DNA of 64,000 bases from NCBI GenBank assembly GCA_020632655.1, contig JACKFD010000011.1:102371-166370 (forward strand), written 5' to 3'. The stretch's first letter is position 1, and each line of letters opens with the position of its first letter. Position numbers and translations under genes: made by a program. The DNA comes from Spirochaetaceae bacterium (GTDB lineage Bacteria; Myxococcota_A; UBA9160; UBA4427). The notes beneath the pieces are model-generated. The model was not told the origin of the DNA and made no database searches. It worked only from the letters and a program-made list of their open reading frames with translations. Shown piece by piece: positions 25,108-34,010 of the stretch.

Positions 25108-25818
25108 TCAGCGGCGTGTGACACGCGTCGCGAACTCGACGAGCGCGCGATGGAACGCCTCCGGCCGATCGAGGTAGGCGGGATGTCGCGCACCGGGCAG
25201 GATCAGGACCCGCGCGTCGCGGAACGCGGCCGCCAGGATGCGAGCCCCGGACACGGGAAGGAGCCGATCGCGCTCGCCCCAGACGACGAGCGCCGGAACC
25301 GCGCTGCCCTCGAGCCGCGCGAGCCAGGCCTCGGCGCCGACCGGCGCGACGGGCACGAAGCCCGCGACCCGATCGGGATGCGCCGCAACGAAGGGCAGGC
25401 TGAAGCGTCCGCTCATGGAGGGCGACACGATCACGGGTCGATCGATCTCGAGCGCGGGCAGCAGCTTCGCGAGGAAGGTCGCGGGCTCGGCCCTGGCCGA
25501 CTTCGACCCCCCGAAGCCCGGCAGATCGATCGCCACGGCGCGGAAGCCCGCCTCGGCCAGCACACGGAGGGTGCCGAGCTGCTCCCAGGTCATAGACGAG
25601 AAGGCCGCGCCGTGCAGCAGCAGGACGGGCGCGCCCGACGCGGGGCCGACCGAACGACCGCGGATCGCCTGGCCCTCGACGACGACCTCGATCGCGGAGC
25701 TCGGAAGGACGCCGTCGGGCTCGGACTCCGCGACGGCCCGCGCCGAGCCGATCGACCCACAGAGCGCGGCGAGCAGCGACGTGGCGGCGAGGCTCATTCG
25801 GAGCCGATCCCAGTCCAT
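25108..25818 (-). CDS. Exported alpha/beta hydrolase
   Basis: 236 residues. Signal peptide: MSLAATSLLAALCGSIGSARA, cleavage near residue 28. The core shows APVLLLHGAAFSSMTWE (HG oxyanion loop), FRAVAIDLPGFGGS, the nucleophile elbow in VSPSMSGRFSLPF, VVWGERDRLLP (acid) and GARHPAYLDRPE (His). The elbow is S-M-S-G instead of G-x-S-x-G; the missing first Gly is noted under findings. ATG 25818 with GGGGAGG upstream. Probably a periplasmic esterase or lactonase. It diverges from the TauD gene at 26004 across 185 bp. Confidence 0.85.
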   Translation of the reverse strand: MDWDRLRMSLAATSLLAALCGSIGSARAVAESEPDGVLPSSAIEVVVEGQAIRGRSVGPASGAPVLLLHGAAFSSMTWEQLGTLRVLAEAGFRAVAIDLPGFGGSKSARAEPATFLAKLLPALEIDRPVIVSPSMSGRFSLPFVAAHPDRVAGFVPVAPVGAEAWLARLEGSAVPALVVWGERDRLLPVSGARILAAAFRDARVLILPGARHPAYLDRPEAFHRALVEFATRVTRR

Positions 25819-26003
25819 CTGCGCGCACCTCCCCACCATTCGATCGCGGCTCGTCGCCTCGCCGCTTCCCGGCGGAGAGCCTAGCCGCTCGCCGCACGCT
25901 CCCGCGCTTCGCGGCCGGAGGACGCAGCGTCGACTTGCAACCGTCGACATCGTCGGCTCGCCCGCGCATCCTGCCCGACGACCGACGCTCCAGGAGACGG
26001 GTC

Positions 26004-26846
26004 ATGACGCTCGAAATCGAAGCGACCGGCCAGGCCTGCGGCGCCCGCATCCGCGGCGTCGATCTGACGAGGCCCCTCGCCGCCGAGCTCGTGGCCGGGA
26101 TCCGCGCTGCCTGGCTCGAGCACCACGTGCTCGTCTTCCCCGACCAGCCGATCGACGACGACGACCTCGAACGCGTGACACGCTACTTCGGCCCCTTCGG
26201 CGATGATCCCTTCCTCGCTCCGATCGCGGGGCGTAGGCACGTCGCGGCGATCCGGCGTGACGCCGACGAGACGACGCCGATCTTCGCCGAGGCCTGGCAT
26301 ACGGACTGGAGCTTCCAGGCGACGCCACCGGCCGGCACCTGCCTGCGGAGCGTCGTGCTGCCGCCCCGCGGCGGTGACACGCTCTTCGCGAACCAGCACG
26401 CGGCCCTCGATGCGATGCCCGCGGACCTGCGCGCGCGACTCGAAGGCCTGCAGGCGATCCACTCCGCACGCCTGCCCTACGCACCGACGGGGGCCTACGG
26501 CGACGCCGATCAGGCGCGGGGTCGGAGCATGGACATCCGACCGAGCGAAGCGGCGCTCGCAGAGCAGCGCCATCCCCTCCTGCGCGCGCATCCCGAGACC
26601 GGCCGCCCCGGGATCTTCGGAGCGATCGGCTACATCGTCGGCCTCGAGGGCCTCGACGACGCCGACGCGATCCCGCTCCTCAAGGAGCTCCTCGCGTGGC
26701 AGACGCGCGACGCATTCGTCTACCGCCACGTCTGGGAGCCCGACATGCTCGTGATGTGGGACAACCGGAGCGTGCTGCACGCCGCGACCGGGGGCTACGA
26801 AGGCCACGCGCGGCTGCTTCACAGGACGACGATCGGGGAGCGCTGA
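26004..26846 (+). CDS. TauD/TfdA family Fe(II)/2-oxoglutarate dioxygenase
   Basis: 280 residues. The N-terminal GARIRGVDLTRPLAAELV and HHVLVFPDQPI are typical of TauD (G..i.g.dl...l......i..a...h.vlvfr.q). Fe ligands: H99-x-D101 in EAWHTDWSF and distal His273 in LLHRTTIGE; the nearby Arg (HRTT) probably binds 2-oxoglutarate. MWDNRSVLHAAT is the W.nr...H family block. TauD-type enzymes oxidise sulfonates, herbicide ethers, carnitine precursors and others. ATG 26004 follows CAGGAG. Monocistronic by position; a weak hairpin follows the stop. Confidence 0.92.
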   Translation: MTLEIEATGQACGARIRGVDLTRPLAAELVAGIRAAWLEHHVLVFPDQPIDDDDLERVTRYFGPFGDDPFLAPIAGRRHVAAIRRDADETTPIFAEAWHTDWSFQATPPAGTCLRSVVLPPRGGDTLFANQHAALDAMPADLRARLEGLQAIHSARLPYAPTGAYGDADQARGRSMDIRPSEAALAEQRHPLLRAHPETGRPGIFGAIGYIVGLEGLDDADAIPLLKELLAWQTRDAFVYRHVWEPDMLVMWDNRSVLHAATGGYEGHARLLHRTTIGER

Positions 26847-26854
26847 CGATCGAC

Positions 26855-26871
26855 GTGCCGGCGTACGGCAC
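26855..26871 (+). terminator. Weak stem-loop after the TauD gene
   Basis: GTGCCG (26855-26860) pairs with CGGCAC (26866-26871) around a five-base loop, nine bases past the stop codon and between convergent genes. There is no T-run, so intrinsic termination is uncertain. Confidence 0.35.
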
Positions 26872-26910
26872 ATCTCGACCGCGATGCGTCGGAGCGACTC
26901 GAGACGGGCG

Positions 26911-27852
26911 CTACGCGTCCGAGCGCGCGATGTATCGGCGGTTGATCCGCAAGGCCAGCGCGCTCAGCAGCAGCAGGAAGATCCCGAGCGCGACGAGGGC
27001 GAGCGGCCAGCCGATCGAGCCGACGAAATGTTCGGCCGTGAACCAGGCGACGAAGCCGAGGATCGCGACCGTGCTCGCGAAGAGGAGCGTGCGGCGTCGG
27101 AGCCAGGCACTCAGCACGAGCCCGCCGCAGGCGACGAGCAGGAAGCCGAGCTCGAGGGGCGTCTGCTCGACGAGGTCGAAGAGGCCCGCGTAGACGCCGG
27201 CGGCGCCCATCAGATACCAGAAGGGCGTGATCTCCCGATGGGCCGTCCGCTCGAGCCCCATGCAGGTCGACACGGTCCCGGCGCCGAGGAGCAATACGAT
27301 CGGCGCCCAATCGATTCCGACGAGATCGAGCGCCGTGCCGATCAGCCAGAGCGAGAAGGCGAGCGTCGTGAAGAGGAGTGTGGTCCGGCGGAAGTGGCCG
27401 AACGTCGCGCCCTGCTGCGCGACCATCACGCCGCAGGTCAGCAGTACGGCATGTCGCCACTCACCGCCCGCGGAGAGCTCGTCGATCGCGATCAGGATCC
27501 CCATCGGCTGCAGCAGGGCCGCCACGAGGAAGAGCGGCGTCGACGCCCGCTCGAAGCGCGCGTCCGAGAGACTGACGAGGCCCATGACGAAGGCCGCGAG
27601 GCCGGAACCGAGGGAGACGATGATCCGGGCTGCCGTGTTCATCGTGTCCCAATGGAGCCCGACGAAGACGCCGATCCCCGCGAAGACGAAGATGCCGCCG
27701 AGGTAGGCGAGGATGTTCCCGACGACGCCGGCGCGGCGCGGAGCGTCCTCGGGCGCAGGCGCCGCGAGCAGAGCCTCGATCTCCGCGAGGGAGACGTCGT
27801 GCTCGCGCGCGAGCGATGCGATCCGGTCGAGCGCCTCGTCGCGCGTCGTCAT
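26911..27852 (-). CDS. DUF2157-like integral membrane protein
   Basis: 313 residues. A soluble N-terminal helix region (~1-40, DEALDRIASLAREHDVSLAEIEALL) is followed by about nine hydrophobic segments, starting with VVGNILAYLGGIFVFAGIGVFVGLHW and ending with WPLALVALGIFLLLLSALALRI. The N-terminal cytosolic helices followed by G.....YlGg.fvf.G...f pattern is that of DUF2157 inner-membrane proteins. The function of this family is unknown. ATG 27852 overlaps the stop of the preceding gene (ATGA), so it is translationally coupled as the last gene of the sulfotransferase run. Confidence 0.8.
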   Translation of the reverse strand: MTTRDEALDRIASLAREHDVSLAEIEALLAAPAPEDAPRRAGVVGNILAYLGGIFVFAGIGVFVGLHWDTMNTAARIIVSLGSGLAAFVMGLVSLSDARFERASTPLFLVAALLQPMGILIAIDELSAGGEWRHAVLLTCGVMVAQQGATFGHFRRTTLLFTTLAFSLWLIGTALDLVGIDWAPIVLLLGAGTVSTCMGLERTAHREITPFWYLMGAAGVYAGLFDLVEQTPLELGFLLVACGGLVLSAWLRRRTLLFASTVAILGFVAWFTAEHFVGSIGWPLALVALGIFLLLLSALALRINRRYIARSDA

Positions 27853-28445
27853 CCCCGGCGCTCGACCCAGCCGAGGAAGCGGACTCCGTAGTACGAGTAC
27901 GGCGTCTCCGAGGGCAGCTCGATCTCGAGGATCGCACCGCGCTTCGAGATCCGGGTCGGCTGACGGCGCGAACCCGACCCGAAGAGCTCACGGAAGAGAC
28001 CGCCGCCCGCGCTGCGCGATGCATCGAATTGCCAGCCGTCCGGCGCCGTCAGGGTCGTGATCAGAGGACGCCCCGCGAGCTCGGGCACGACGACCTCCGT
28101 CCCCTCCTCGCCCGGCTCGACGCCGACCGGGACGACGATCTCGATCTCGTGAACCGAGCCGTCGGCGGCCCGGTACTCGAAGAGACGGGGCAGCTCGTCG
28201 TTGTGACCGGGCGAGAGGGCGAAGACGTGCGCACGAAGCTGCCCTTCGGAGACGTCGACCACGACGCGACGGGGCTTCGCCGCAGCCTGCGGCTGCCACG
28301 CATCGACCGCGAGGACGAGGTCCCAGGTCGGGGGCTCGACGAGGGCCCGCGGAAGCAGGGTCGCCAGGGCGAAGGCGCCTACGACGAGCAGCGGCAGCGC
28401 GATGCTGACGACGATCATCAGGTTCTCACGAAGGAAGCGCTTCAC
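27849..28445 (-). CDS. Membrane-anchored protein of unknown family
   Basis: 198 residues. One N-terminal membrane anchor (ENLMIVVSIALPLLVVGAFALATLLP, ~8-33) is followed by a soluble domain facing the periplasm. The domain is beta-rich with RRVVVDVSEGQLRAHVFALSPG, FEYRAADGSVHEIEIVVPVG and a C-terminal TPYSYYGVRFLGW. In DUF2157 operons the partner is often a GDYXXLXY protein, and the C-terminal SYYGVRFLGWVE and AHVFAL features are compatible with that, but I cannot confirm it. Start GTG 28445 has GGGGGAGGG seven bases upstream. It starts 22 bp after DUF1214 and overlaps DUF2157 by four bases. Confidence 0.72.
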   Translation of the reverse strand: MKRFLRENLMIVVSIALPLLVVGAFALATLLPRALVEPPTWDLVLAVDAWQPQAAAKPRRVVVDVSEGQLRAHVFALSPGHNDELPRLFEYRAADGSVHEIEIVVPVGVEPGEEGTEVVVPELAGRPLITTLTAPDGWQFDASRSAGGGLFRELFGSGSRRQPTRISKRGAILEIELPSETPYSYYGVRFLGWVERRG

Positions 28446-28467
28446 CCGGCACCCTCCCCCTGTCGCG

Positions 28468-29637
28468 TTACGCGCGGTCGATGTCCTCGGGACGGGAGAC
28501 CACGCACAGCTCGGCGACGAGGGGCTCCTTGGCGCCCATCAATCGCAGGTTCGCCGTGCCGCTTCGATGGCCCTGGGTGCGCAGCCAGTTCGGGCGGCCG
28601 GGATCCCGCTCGGACACCACGATCGTGACGCCCCCGTCGGCGTCGTAGTGCGCCGTCCGCTTGTTCAGATGGATGGGGGCCCGCGTGTAATCGAGGGACT
28701 CCGTCCAGACGTTGTTGAGCTGGAAGCCCCAGGCCGAGCACTCGGGAATCGTCGGGATGCGGATCACGAGGAACTCGTCCTCCGCGACCGACCACGCGGC
28801 GCTGTAGTAGAAGATGTTCGGATCGCCGCCCATCTTCCGCATCCGCTCGGGATCCGTGAGGGGCAGCACGTTCAGGTTGCGGCGAAGCGCGGCCGACTGT
28901 CCCGTCCAGGTCTCCGCGCTCGAACGGACGAAGCGCACCGTCTCGAGCAGCCCGGCCGAGATCGGCTCGAAGTCGCATCGGAAGGACTCCCCGTCCGCAT
29001 CGACCCGCGTGAGCGCCAGCCGCAGCGCTTGCTTGGCGTCCATGTCGTCGAAGGTGCACCGGACGAGCAGGCTGCGGGTCTCGCTCGTCATGTCGAGCAC
29101 GGCGGCGACCGGCGCCTCGCCCACGCGCGCCCCCCGCGAAGCCGCATCCACCTCGCGGCTGCGGATCGCGATCTCGACCGGACCCGACCGACAGCCGGGG
29201 ATCGCGTCGCCGTCGAGGCTGCCCGTGACGCGGTACTCGCCCTTCGGACCCACACCCGTCGTCATCAAAGTGAAGTAGCTGCAGCTCCGGAAGTCGCCGC
29301 GAAGCCGGTACTCGTATCCGCCCGAGACCGTGGCACCGAGGTAGGCAACGTCCGGATTGTCTCCGCCGAAGCCCTTGATCCGCTCGTCACAGAGCGCGAA
29401 GAGGTACGCGTCCGCCGGGTCGGCCCCCTCGACGTGCCGCTCGAGGCCCGTGCGCAGCAGGCGCGTCAGGTAGCGGAGCCCCTCCGCCGCATCGAGCGGA
29501 TCGAGGGGCAGGTCCTCCCGCACGAGCTGCCGACCCGCCTGCTTCAGCTCCTCGCAGAAGGCCTCCCAGGTGTCCTGCGCGCGAAGCTGGAGCGCAGAGG
29601 GGCCTGCTTCGTTCGCGTCCGTCGATCGATCCGCCAT
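28468..29637 (-). CDS. DUF1214 domain protein (cytosolic)
   Basis: 389 residues, no signal peptide. N-terminal helices (TWEAFCEELKQAGRQLV, EGLRYLTRLLRTGLE) precede NPDVAYLGATVSGGYEYRLRGDFRSCSYFTLMTTG, then the C-terminal DUF1214 block GGVTIVVSERDPGRPNWLRTQGHRSG. It parallels the lipoprotein 12500-13927 but without export signal: both contain the 'DERxx..GxxNPDxxYLxA' region. It starts four bases after the sulfotransferase stop, with GAGGG within the sulfotransferase end, so the two are probably co-translated. Function unknown; the strict pairing suggests both act on the same hydroxylated substrate (inference). Confidence 0.85.
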   Translation of the reverse strand: MADRSTDANEAGPSALQLRAQDTWEAFCEELKQAGRQLVREDLPLDPLDAAEGLRYLTRLLRTGLERHVEGADPADAYLFALCDERIKGFGGDNPDVAYLGATVSGGYEYRLRGDFRSCSYFTLMTTGVGPKGEYRVTGSLDGDAIPGCRSGPVEIAIRSREVDAASRGARVGEAPVAAVLDMTSETRSLLVRCTFDDMDAKQALRLALTRVDADGESFRCDFEPISAGLLETVRFVRSSAETWTGQSAALRRNLNVLPLTDPERMRKMGGDPNIFYYSAAWSVAEDEFLVIRIPTIPECSAWGFQLNNVWTESLDYTRAPIHLNKRTAHYDADGGVTIVVSERDPGRPNWLRTQGHRSGTANLRLMGAKEPLVAELCVVSRPEDIDRA

Positions 29638-29641
29638 CCGA

Positions 29642-30916
29642 CTAGCCCTCGCTCGGAACGCCGAAGTACTCCATGTAGCGCGCGAGCGCCTTGCGCTCGG
29701 CGTCGGCCGCCCCCGGCTCGCCGCCGCCGGTCTTGTAGTGGTGCTTGCCGAAGACGCCCTTCGGCTTGTTGCGGAGATAGGTCTCGATCTTCCCTGCCGC
29801 GTCCGCGGACATGGAGAGCCCGATCGCCTCGTACGCGCCGCGGATCGCCTTCATCGGATCCTCGCAGAAGTCCTGGTAGATCACGTTCGCGTACTGCCCC
29901 TTCGGAATCGTGCCCTCCTCCATCCAACGGATGATCCGATCCCACATCTTGACCCGGCCCTCGACCATCATGATGTCGTCGAGCATGTTGCCGCTCCAGG
30001 GATCGTCCGTCCGCCACCAGTAGATCGTGCCCTGCACGCTCACGACGGAGTCCGTCGTCGTGACCTGGTCACGGTGCATGAAGATCAGCTTCGCGTCGGG
30101 GTAGGTCTCGAGGAGCTGCGGGAGGACCGGCATGTGCGTCGGCCCCTTGAGCAGCCAATGGGGCTTCTTGTACTTCCACTGCAGCAGCTTCAGGATCCGC
30201 TCGTGCCACGCAAAGGTCTCGCGGATGTCCTGCTTCCGGAAATACCCGACGTAGGACGGGATCTGGAAGGCGCAGTAGTAGACCTCCGAGAGGAAGGTCA
30301 GGTAGAGGAACTCGATGCACTCGACGGGCAGGTCGCCCGCCTGCGCGTGCATCGTCTTCCACTCCGGCGCGATCCGCTCCGGCAGGGTGATGAGGCGATG
30401 CGCCTTCTCGATGCGCGGGTCCGTCTCGTAGGTGGCCTCCTCCGGCGGCGGACAGGGGAACATCGCCTCCCATCGCTTCACCACCCGGAACTGCTCGTCC
30501 TGCGAGAGCGCCTCGTGGAAGATCGTCGTGCCGGAGCGGCCGGAGCCGACGATGAACACGGGCTCCGTGATGACCTCGTCCTCGATCTCCGGGTGCTGCT
30601 TGTAGCAGTCCGTGATGCGCAGGCGCGCCTCGAGGTAGATCAGGAGGTCCGAGCGCGTGAGGATGCGACCGGCGAAGTTGAGCTTCGCCTCGTTCTCGAT
30701 CGCGTCGATCAGGACCCGGAAATGGTCGCGCCAGCGGTCGTCGCCGAAGTCGTCGAGCCCCGTGTTCCTGCGGGCCTCCGCGAGCAGGCTCTCCTCGTCG
30801 AGGGGAACGATGCTGCGGATGTTCAGCCACTCCCCTTCTTCGTTCAGTCGCGCGACCCACTCGGGCCGCGGCGCAGGCTTCCAATCCGTCCGTCGATCGT
30901 AGGCGCGAGGGCTCAT
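29642..30916 (-). CDS. PAPS-dependent sulfotransferase family protein
   Basis: 424 residues. The 5'-phosphosulfate loop is PVFIVGSGRSGTT (120-131), the canonical P.f..G..RSGTT. The 3'-phosphate-binding strand is KLIFMHRDQVTTTDSVVS (R...S). Between lie the helix with HEALSQDEQFRVVKRWEAMFP and WLLKGPTHMPVLPQLLETYPDA, which match Sulfotransfer_3 bacterial proteins (H.lLKgP.H...l..l...yPda). The N-terminal ~110 residues are an additional helical domain. The C-terminus YRNKPKGVFGKHHY-like region is usual for this clade. PAPS use is family knowledge. ATG 30916 follows GGGGAG. First gene of the run 30916-26911. Confidence 0.88.
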   Translation of the reverse strand: MSPRAYDRRTDWKPAPRPEWVARLNEEGEWLNIRSIVPLDEESLLAEARRNTGLDDFGDDRWRDHFRVLIDAIENEAKLNFAGRILTRSDLLIYLEARLRITDCYKQHPEIEDEVITEPVFIVGSGRSGTTIFHEALSQDEQFRVVKRWEAMFPCPPPEEATYETDPRIEKAHRLITLPERIAPEWKTMHAQAGDLPVECIEFLYLTFLSEVYYCAFQIPSYVGYFRKQDIRETFAWHERILKLLQWKYKKPHWLLKGPTHMPVLPQLLETYPDAKLIFMHRDQVTTTDSVVSVQGTIYWWRTDDPWSGNMLDDIMMVEGRVKMWDRIIRWMEEGTIPKGQYANVIYQDFCEDPMKAIRGAYEAIGLSMSADAAGKIETYLRNKPKGVFGKHHYKTGGGEPGAADAERKALARYMEYFGVPSEG

Positions 30917-31075
30917 CTGCTTCTCCCCGCCCCGCGAGTCCGCAGGCCTTCGCTCGCGAAAGCAGGAGAGCCGCGGGGCTTGAACGCTGCCGTCGACGCT
31001 ATCTCCCGGGTCGGGCGCGAGCCAGCCCCGATCCCGATCCGGGACCCGGTCGCGATTCGAGAGGCCGTCCGCCCC

Positions 31076-33097
31076 TCACTCCGGCAAGGCGTACGCCACG
31101 ATCGCGTCGTCCGACGGCGACCCGAGCGGGAAATGCCCGCCCGCCGCGATCACGACGTATTGCCGTCCGTCTTCGCCCACGCGATAGGTCATCGGCGTCG
31201 CATGTCCCGAAGCCGGAAGCTCGGCACTCCAGAGCATCTCTCCCGTCGCCGCGTCGAAGGCCCGGAAGGTCCGATCCATCGTCGCTCCCACGAAGACGAC
31301 GCCGCCCGCGGTCTGGATCGGCCCGCCCTGGTTCGGCGTGCCCCACTCGAAGAAGCGACCGAAGGCGGGTGCCAGCTCCTGCAGGTGACCGAGCGGGCGC
31401 TGCCACTCGATCTCGCCGGTCGCGAGGTCGATCGACGTCAGCTGTCCCCACGGCGGCGGGGTGCAGGGCATGCCCCAGGACGAGAGCAGGGGCGCGCGCA
31501 CGACGACGTAGGGCGTGCCCTCCTGCGGCTGCGCGCCGACGAGGTCCGTGCCCTCGAGCGTGCCCTCGGCCTCCTCGCGCGGAACGATGCGCACGATGAA
31601 GGGGTTGCGCATGGAGTTGACGACGAGGCGACCGCGCTCGGCGTCGACCGAGACCGCACCCCAGTTGACGCCGCCGCCGAGACCCGGGAAGACGATCGTG
31701 CCCTCGTAGGAGGGCGGCGTGAAGATCCCGTCGTTGCGCAGCGAGGCGACGAGCTTGCGGCACTCGGCGCGATCGATCGGCGTGAGCCCCCAGACGTCCT
31801 CCTCGGGCAGCGCGTGCGGATGCAGCGGCGGCGGGCGCGTCGGGAAGGGCTGGGTCGGCGAGACCACCTCGCTCGTCACGCCGCCCTGCGGCACGGGTCG
31901 CTCCTCGACGGGGAAGATCGGTTCGCCCGTCAGCCGGTCGAGCAGGAAGACGTGGCCCATCTTCGTCGCCTGCGCGAGCGCCGGTCGCCCGCCACCCGGG
32001 CCCGGGTGCGTGTAGAGGACGGGCTGCGAGGCGATGTCGTAGTCCCAGAGGTCGTGATGGACGGTCTGGAAATGCCAGCGACGCTCGCCCGTGCGCGCGT
32101 CGAGGGCGACGATCGCGCTCGAGTAGTAGTCGAGGCCCTGGCGCTCGCCGCCGTAGTGGTCCGGCGCGGCGTTGCCCATCGGCAGGAAGACGAGCCCGCT
32201 CTCCTCGTCGGCGGAGAGCAGCGTCCAGACGTTCGGCGTGCCGCGGGTGTACTCGGCGCCGGCGGCGACGTCGGCGGCGGTCACGGGCTTTCGATCCAGT
32301 GGCACGGGATCGAAGGCCCAGACGAGCCGGCCGGTCCTCTGGTCGAAGGCGCGTACGACGCCGCCGGGCGCATCGACGCGCTGGCCATCCGTCACCCAGG
32401 CTCCGGTCACGACGTTTCCGGCGACGACGAGCGGCGGCGAGGTCATGTAGTACTCGGCCGTACGGAGGTCGCCGAGGCCGACGCGCAGGTCGACCGTGCC
32501 GTCCTCTCCGAAGTCGCGGCAGGGCTCGCCCGTCGCGGCGTCGATCGCCATCAGACGCGCGTCGAGGGTGCCGAAGAAGATGCGCGACGTGCAGGCGGCC
32601 CCGGGCCCGCCCGACTCGATCCGCGCGTGCGCCACACCCCGACACAGAGGGTTGTAGATGCCCGCGAGGTCGGGCTTCGCATCGAAGCGCCAACGCTCGC
32701 GACCCGTCTCCGCGTCGATCGAGACGATCTGATTGCGCGGCGTGCAGAGCACGAGCGCGTCGTCGACCAGGATCGGCGTGACCTGGAGCGAGGTCGTGGG
32801 CGTGACGTCGCCGCTCTCGTAGCGCCAGGCCTCGACGAGCGAGCCCACGTTCTCCCGCGTGATCTGCGTGAGGGGCGAGTAGCGGCCGCCGCCGAGGTCC
32901 CCGCCGACGTGGGGCCAGCCGGCGACGGGACCCGACCGATCGATCTCGACGGGCCCGGCGTCGCAGCCCACGAGCCCGAGCGAGACACCGACCGCGAGGC
33001 CGACCAGCACGGCGAACCGCCCGAAGGAGGCTCCGACTCCGATCCCGGACCCGCCTGCAACGCCGACCCGAGCCGGGTGCTGCCTGGCCGTGTTCAT
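31076..33097 (-). CDS. PQQ-dependent membrane-bound dehydrogenase (glucose-dehydrogenase-like lipoprotein)
   Basis: 673 residues. Signal sequence with lipobox LVGC (core RFAVLVGLAVGVSLGLVGC) gives a periplasmic lipoprotein; there is no five-helix membrane domain as in E. coli Gcd. The propeller starts GWPHVGGDLGGGRYSPLTQI. Conserved blocks: RWRFDAKPDLAG, the HHDLWDYDIASQPVL motif of membrane glucose dehydrogenases, VWGLTPIDRAECRK (compare W..tP.D...CR), FPGLGGGVNWGAVSVD, GMPCTPPPWGQLTSIDL and NQGGPIQTAGGVVFVGATMDR. Family: oxidation of alcohols or aldoses with PQQ, electrons to ubiquinone. ATG 33097 with GAGGAGGG. No pqq biosynthesis gene is visible nearby. Similar in type to the fragment at the left edge. 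Confidence 0.93.
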   Translation of the reverse strand: MNTARQHPARVGVAGGSGIGVGASFGRFAVLVGLAVGVSLGLVGCDAGPVEIDRSGPVAGWPHVGGDLGGGRYSPLTQITRENVGSLVEAWRYESGDVTPTTSLQVTPILVDDALVLCTPRNQIVSIDAETGRERWRFDAKPDLAGIYNPLCRGVAHARIESGGPGAACTSRIFFGTLDARLMAIDAATGEPCRDFGEDGTVDLRVGLGDLRTAEYYMTSPPLVVAGNVVTGAWVTDGQRVDAPGGVVRAFDQRTGRLVWAFDPVPLDRKPVTAADVAAGAEYTRGTPNVWTLLSADEESGLVFLPMGNAAPDHYGGERQGLDYYSSAIVALDARTGERRWHFQTVHHDLWDYDIASQPVLYTHPGPGGGRPALAQATKMGHVFLLDRLTGEPIFPVEERPVPQGGVTSEVVSPTQPFPTRPPPLHPHALPEEDVWGLTPIDRAECRKLVASLRNDGIFTPPSYEGTIVFPGLGGGVNWGAVSVDAERGRLVVNSMRNPFIVRIVPREEAEGTLEGTDLVGAQPQEGTPYVVVRAPLLSSWGMPCTPPPWGQLTSIDLATGEIEWQRPLGHLQELAPAFGRFFEWGTPNQGGPIQTAGGVVFVGATMDRTFRAFDAATGEMLWSAELPASGHATPMTYRVGEDGRQYVVIAAGGHFPLGSPSDDAIVAYALPE

Positions 33098-33292
33098 GCC
33101 CCTGCCCTCCTCGCATCCCGGAATGGATCGCAGCGAGCGAAAGCTCACCGCGTTCGGTCGCCCGCGGATCGACCGACTCCGACCGCGCGAGACGCTACCG
33201 GACGCACTCCGGTGCCGCCGCGCTCGGAAGGCGCGCTTGACGAGACGCGTGAGGGATCGCGGCACCGACTCCGGCCGACGCCCCGACCGGGC

Positions 33293-33928
33293 CTAATCCC
33301 AGAACGGGTCGTCCCGACCCAGCTCCGCGAGCCGGTTCACGACGGGCAGCAACGACTCGAGGCGCTCGCCGCGCCGCGCCGCCGCGACGTGCTCGCCCCG
33401 CTCGTCCCATACGTGGCAGGTATTCGTCTGGCCCCGGATCAGGCTCTCGCGCTCGCCGGAGGCCCCGGCCCGCTGCGGGATGCCCGCCGCGCGCCGGCGG
33501 CGGATGTCGAGGGACCAGGTCGACTGCACGACCGCCGGCGCCATCGCCTGCAGCAGCGCGTTCGTATGCGTGCAGCCGTTCGGCCCGCCGAAGAGATCGC
33601 GGATCTTCCGGGTGAAGCCGCGCGCGATCGAGAGGCCGACGAGCTTCTCGTAGTCCGCGGCGATGACCGGGCAGCGCGAGTGCGGATGCGTCTCGAAGAG
33701 CACCCGGGCCGACCGGATCTCGAGGCCGGCCGTCGCGACGCGCAGCTCCACCTGCATCTGGTGGATCTCGAGCGGCTCCGGGTCGTCCGGCACGTAGAGG
33801 CCGGCGGGCTTCGTGTCGGAGACCGCACCGCGCACGAGGATCTCGTCGTCGGAGAGGCGATAGACGCGGGTCTCGTAGCGCCGGGTATGGATCAGGTCGA
33901 GGTCGTCGTCGTCGGGAAGGAGGGACAT
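33293..33928 (-). CDS. DUF2889 family protein
   Basis: 211 residues, soluble. The sequence DLIHTRRYETRVYRLSDDEILVRGAVSDTKPAG, EPLEIHQMQVELRVATAGLEIRSARVLFETHPHSRCP and IRDLFGGPNGCTHTNALLQAM fits DUF2889 (H.R.....y.r.dg.......l.D.k, G.p.C.hl..ll..m). The C/H residues in PNGCTHTNALL and HPHSRCP could bind metal. Function unknown; members often lie in aromatic or steroid catabolic regions. ATG 33928 has AAGGAGG six bases upstream; the frame upstream overlaps the divergent MFS gene and is not coding. Divergent from the MFS gene by 82 bp. Confidence 0.85.
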   Translation of the reverse strand: MSLLPDDDDLDLIHTRRYETRVYRLSDDEILVRGAVSDTKPAGLYVPDDPEPLEIHQMQVELRVATAGLEIRSARVLFETHPHSRCPVIAADYEKLVGLSIARGFTRKIRDLFGGPNGCTHTNALLQAMAPAVVQSTWSLDIRRRRAAGIPQRAGASGERESLIRGQTNTCHVWDERGEHVAAARRGERLESLLPVVNRLAELGRDDPFWD

Positions 33929-34010
33929 GGCCTCCTTGTCTAGCATGCCCGACGGCGCAGGACCCGATCCGCGTCGAAGCTCCCGGGCCCTTCGTCTATC
34001 GTCGCGCCCG

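Noticed and set aside
29570..33943. A 1457-codon open frame on the plus strand
   Set aside because: It is antisense to the sulfotransferase, DUF1214 and PQQ dehydrogenase genes, which have clear motifs, starts and ribosome sites. Long antisense frames are expected in very GC-rich DNA; its predicted protein is low-complexity Arg/Ala/Val-rich.
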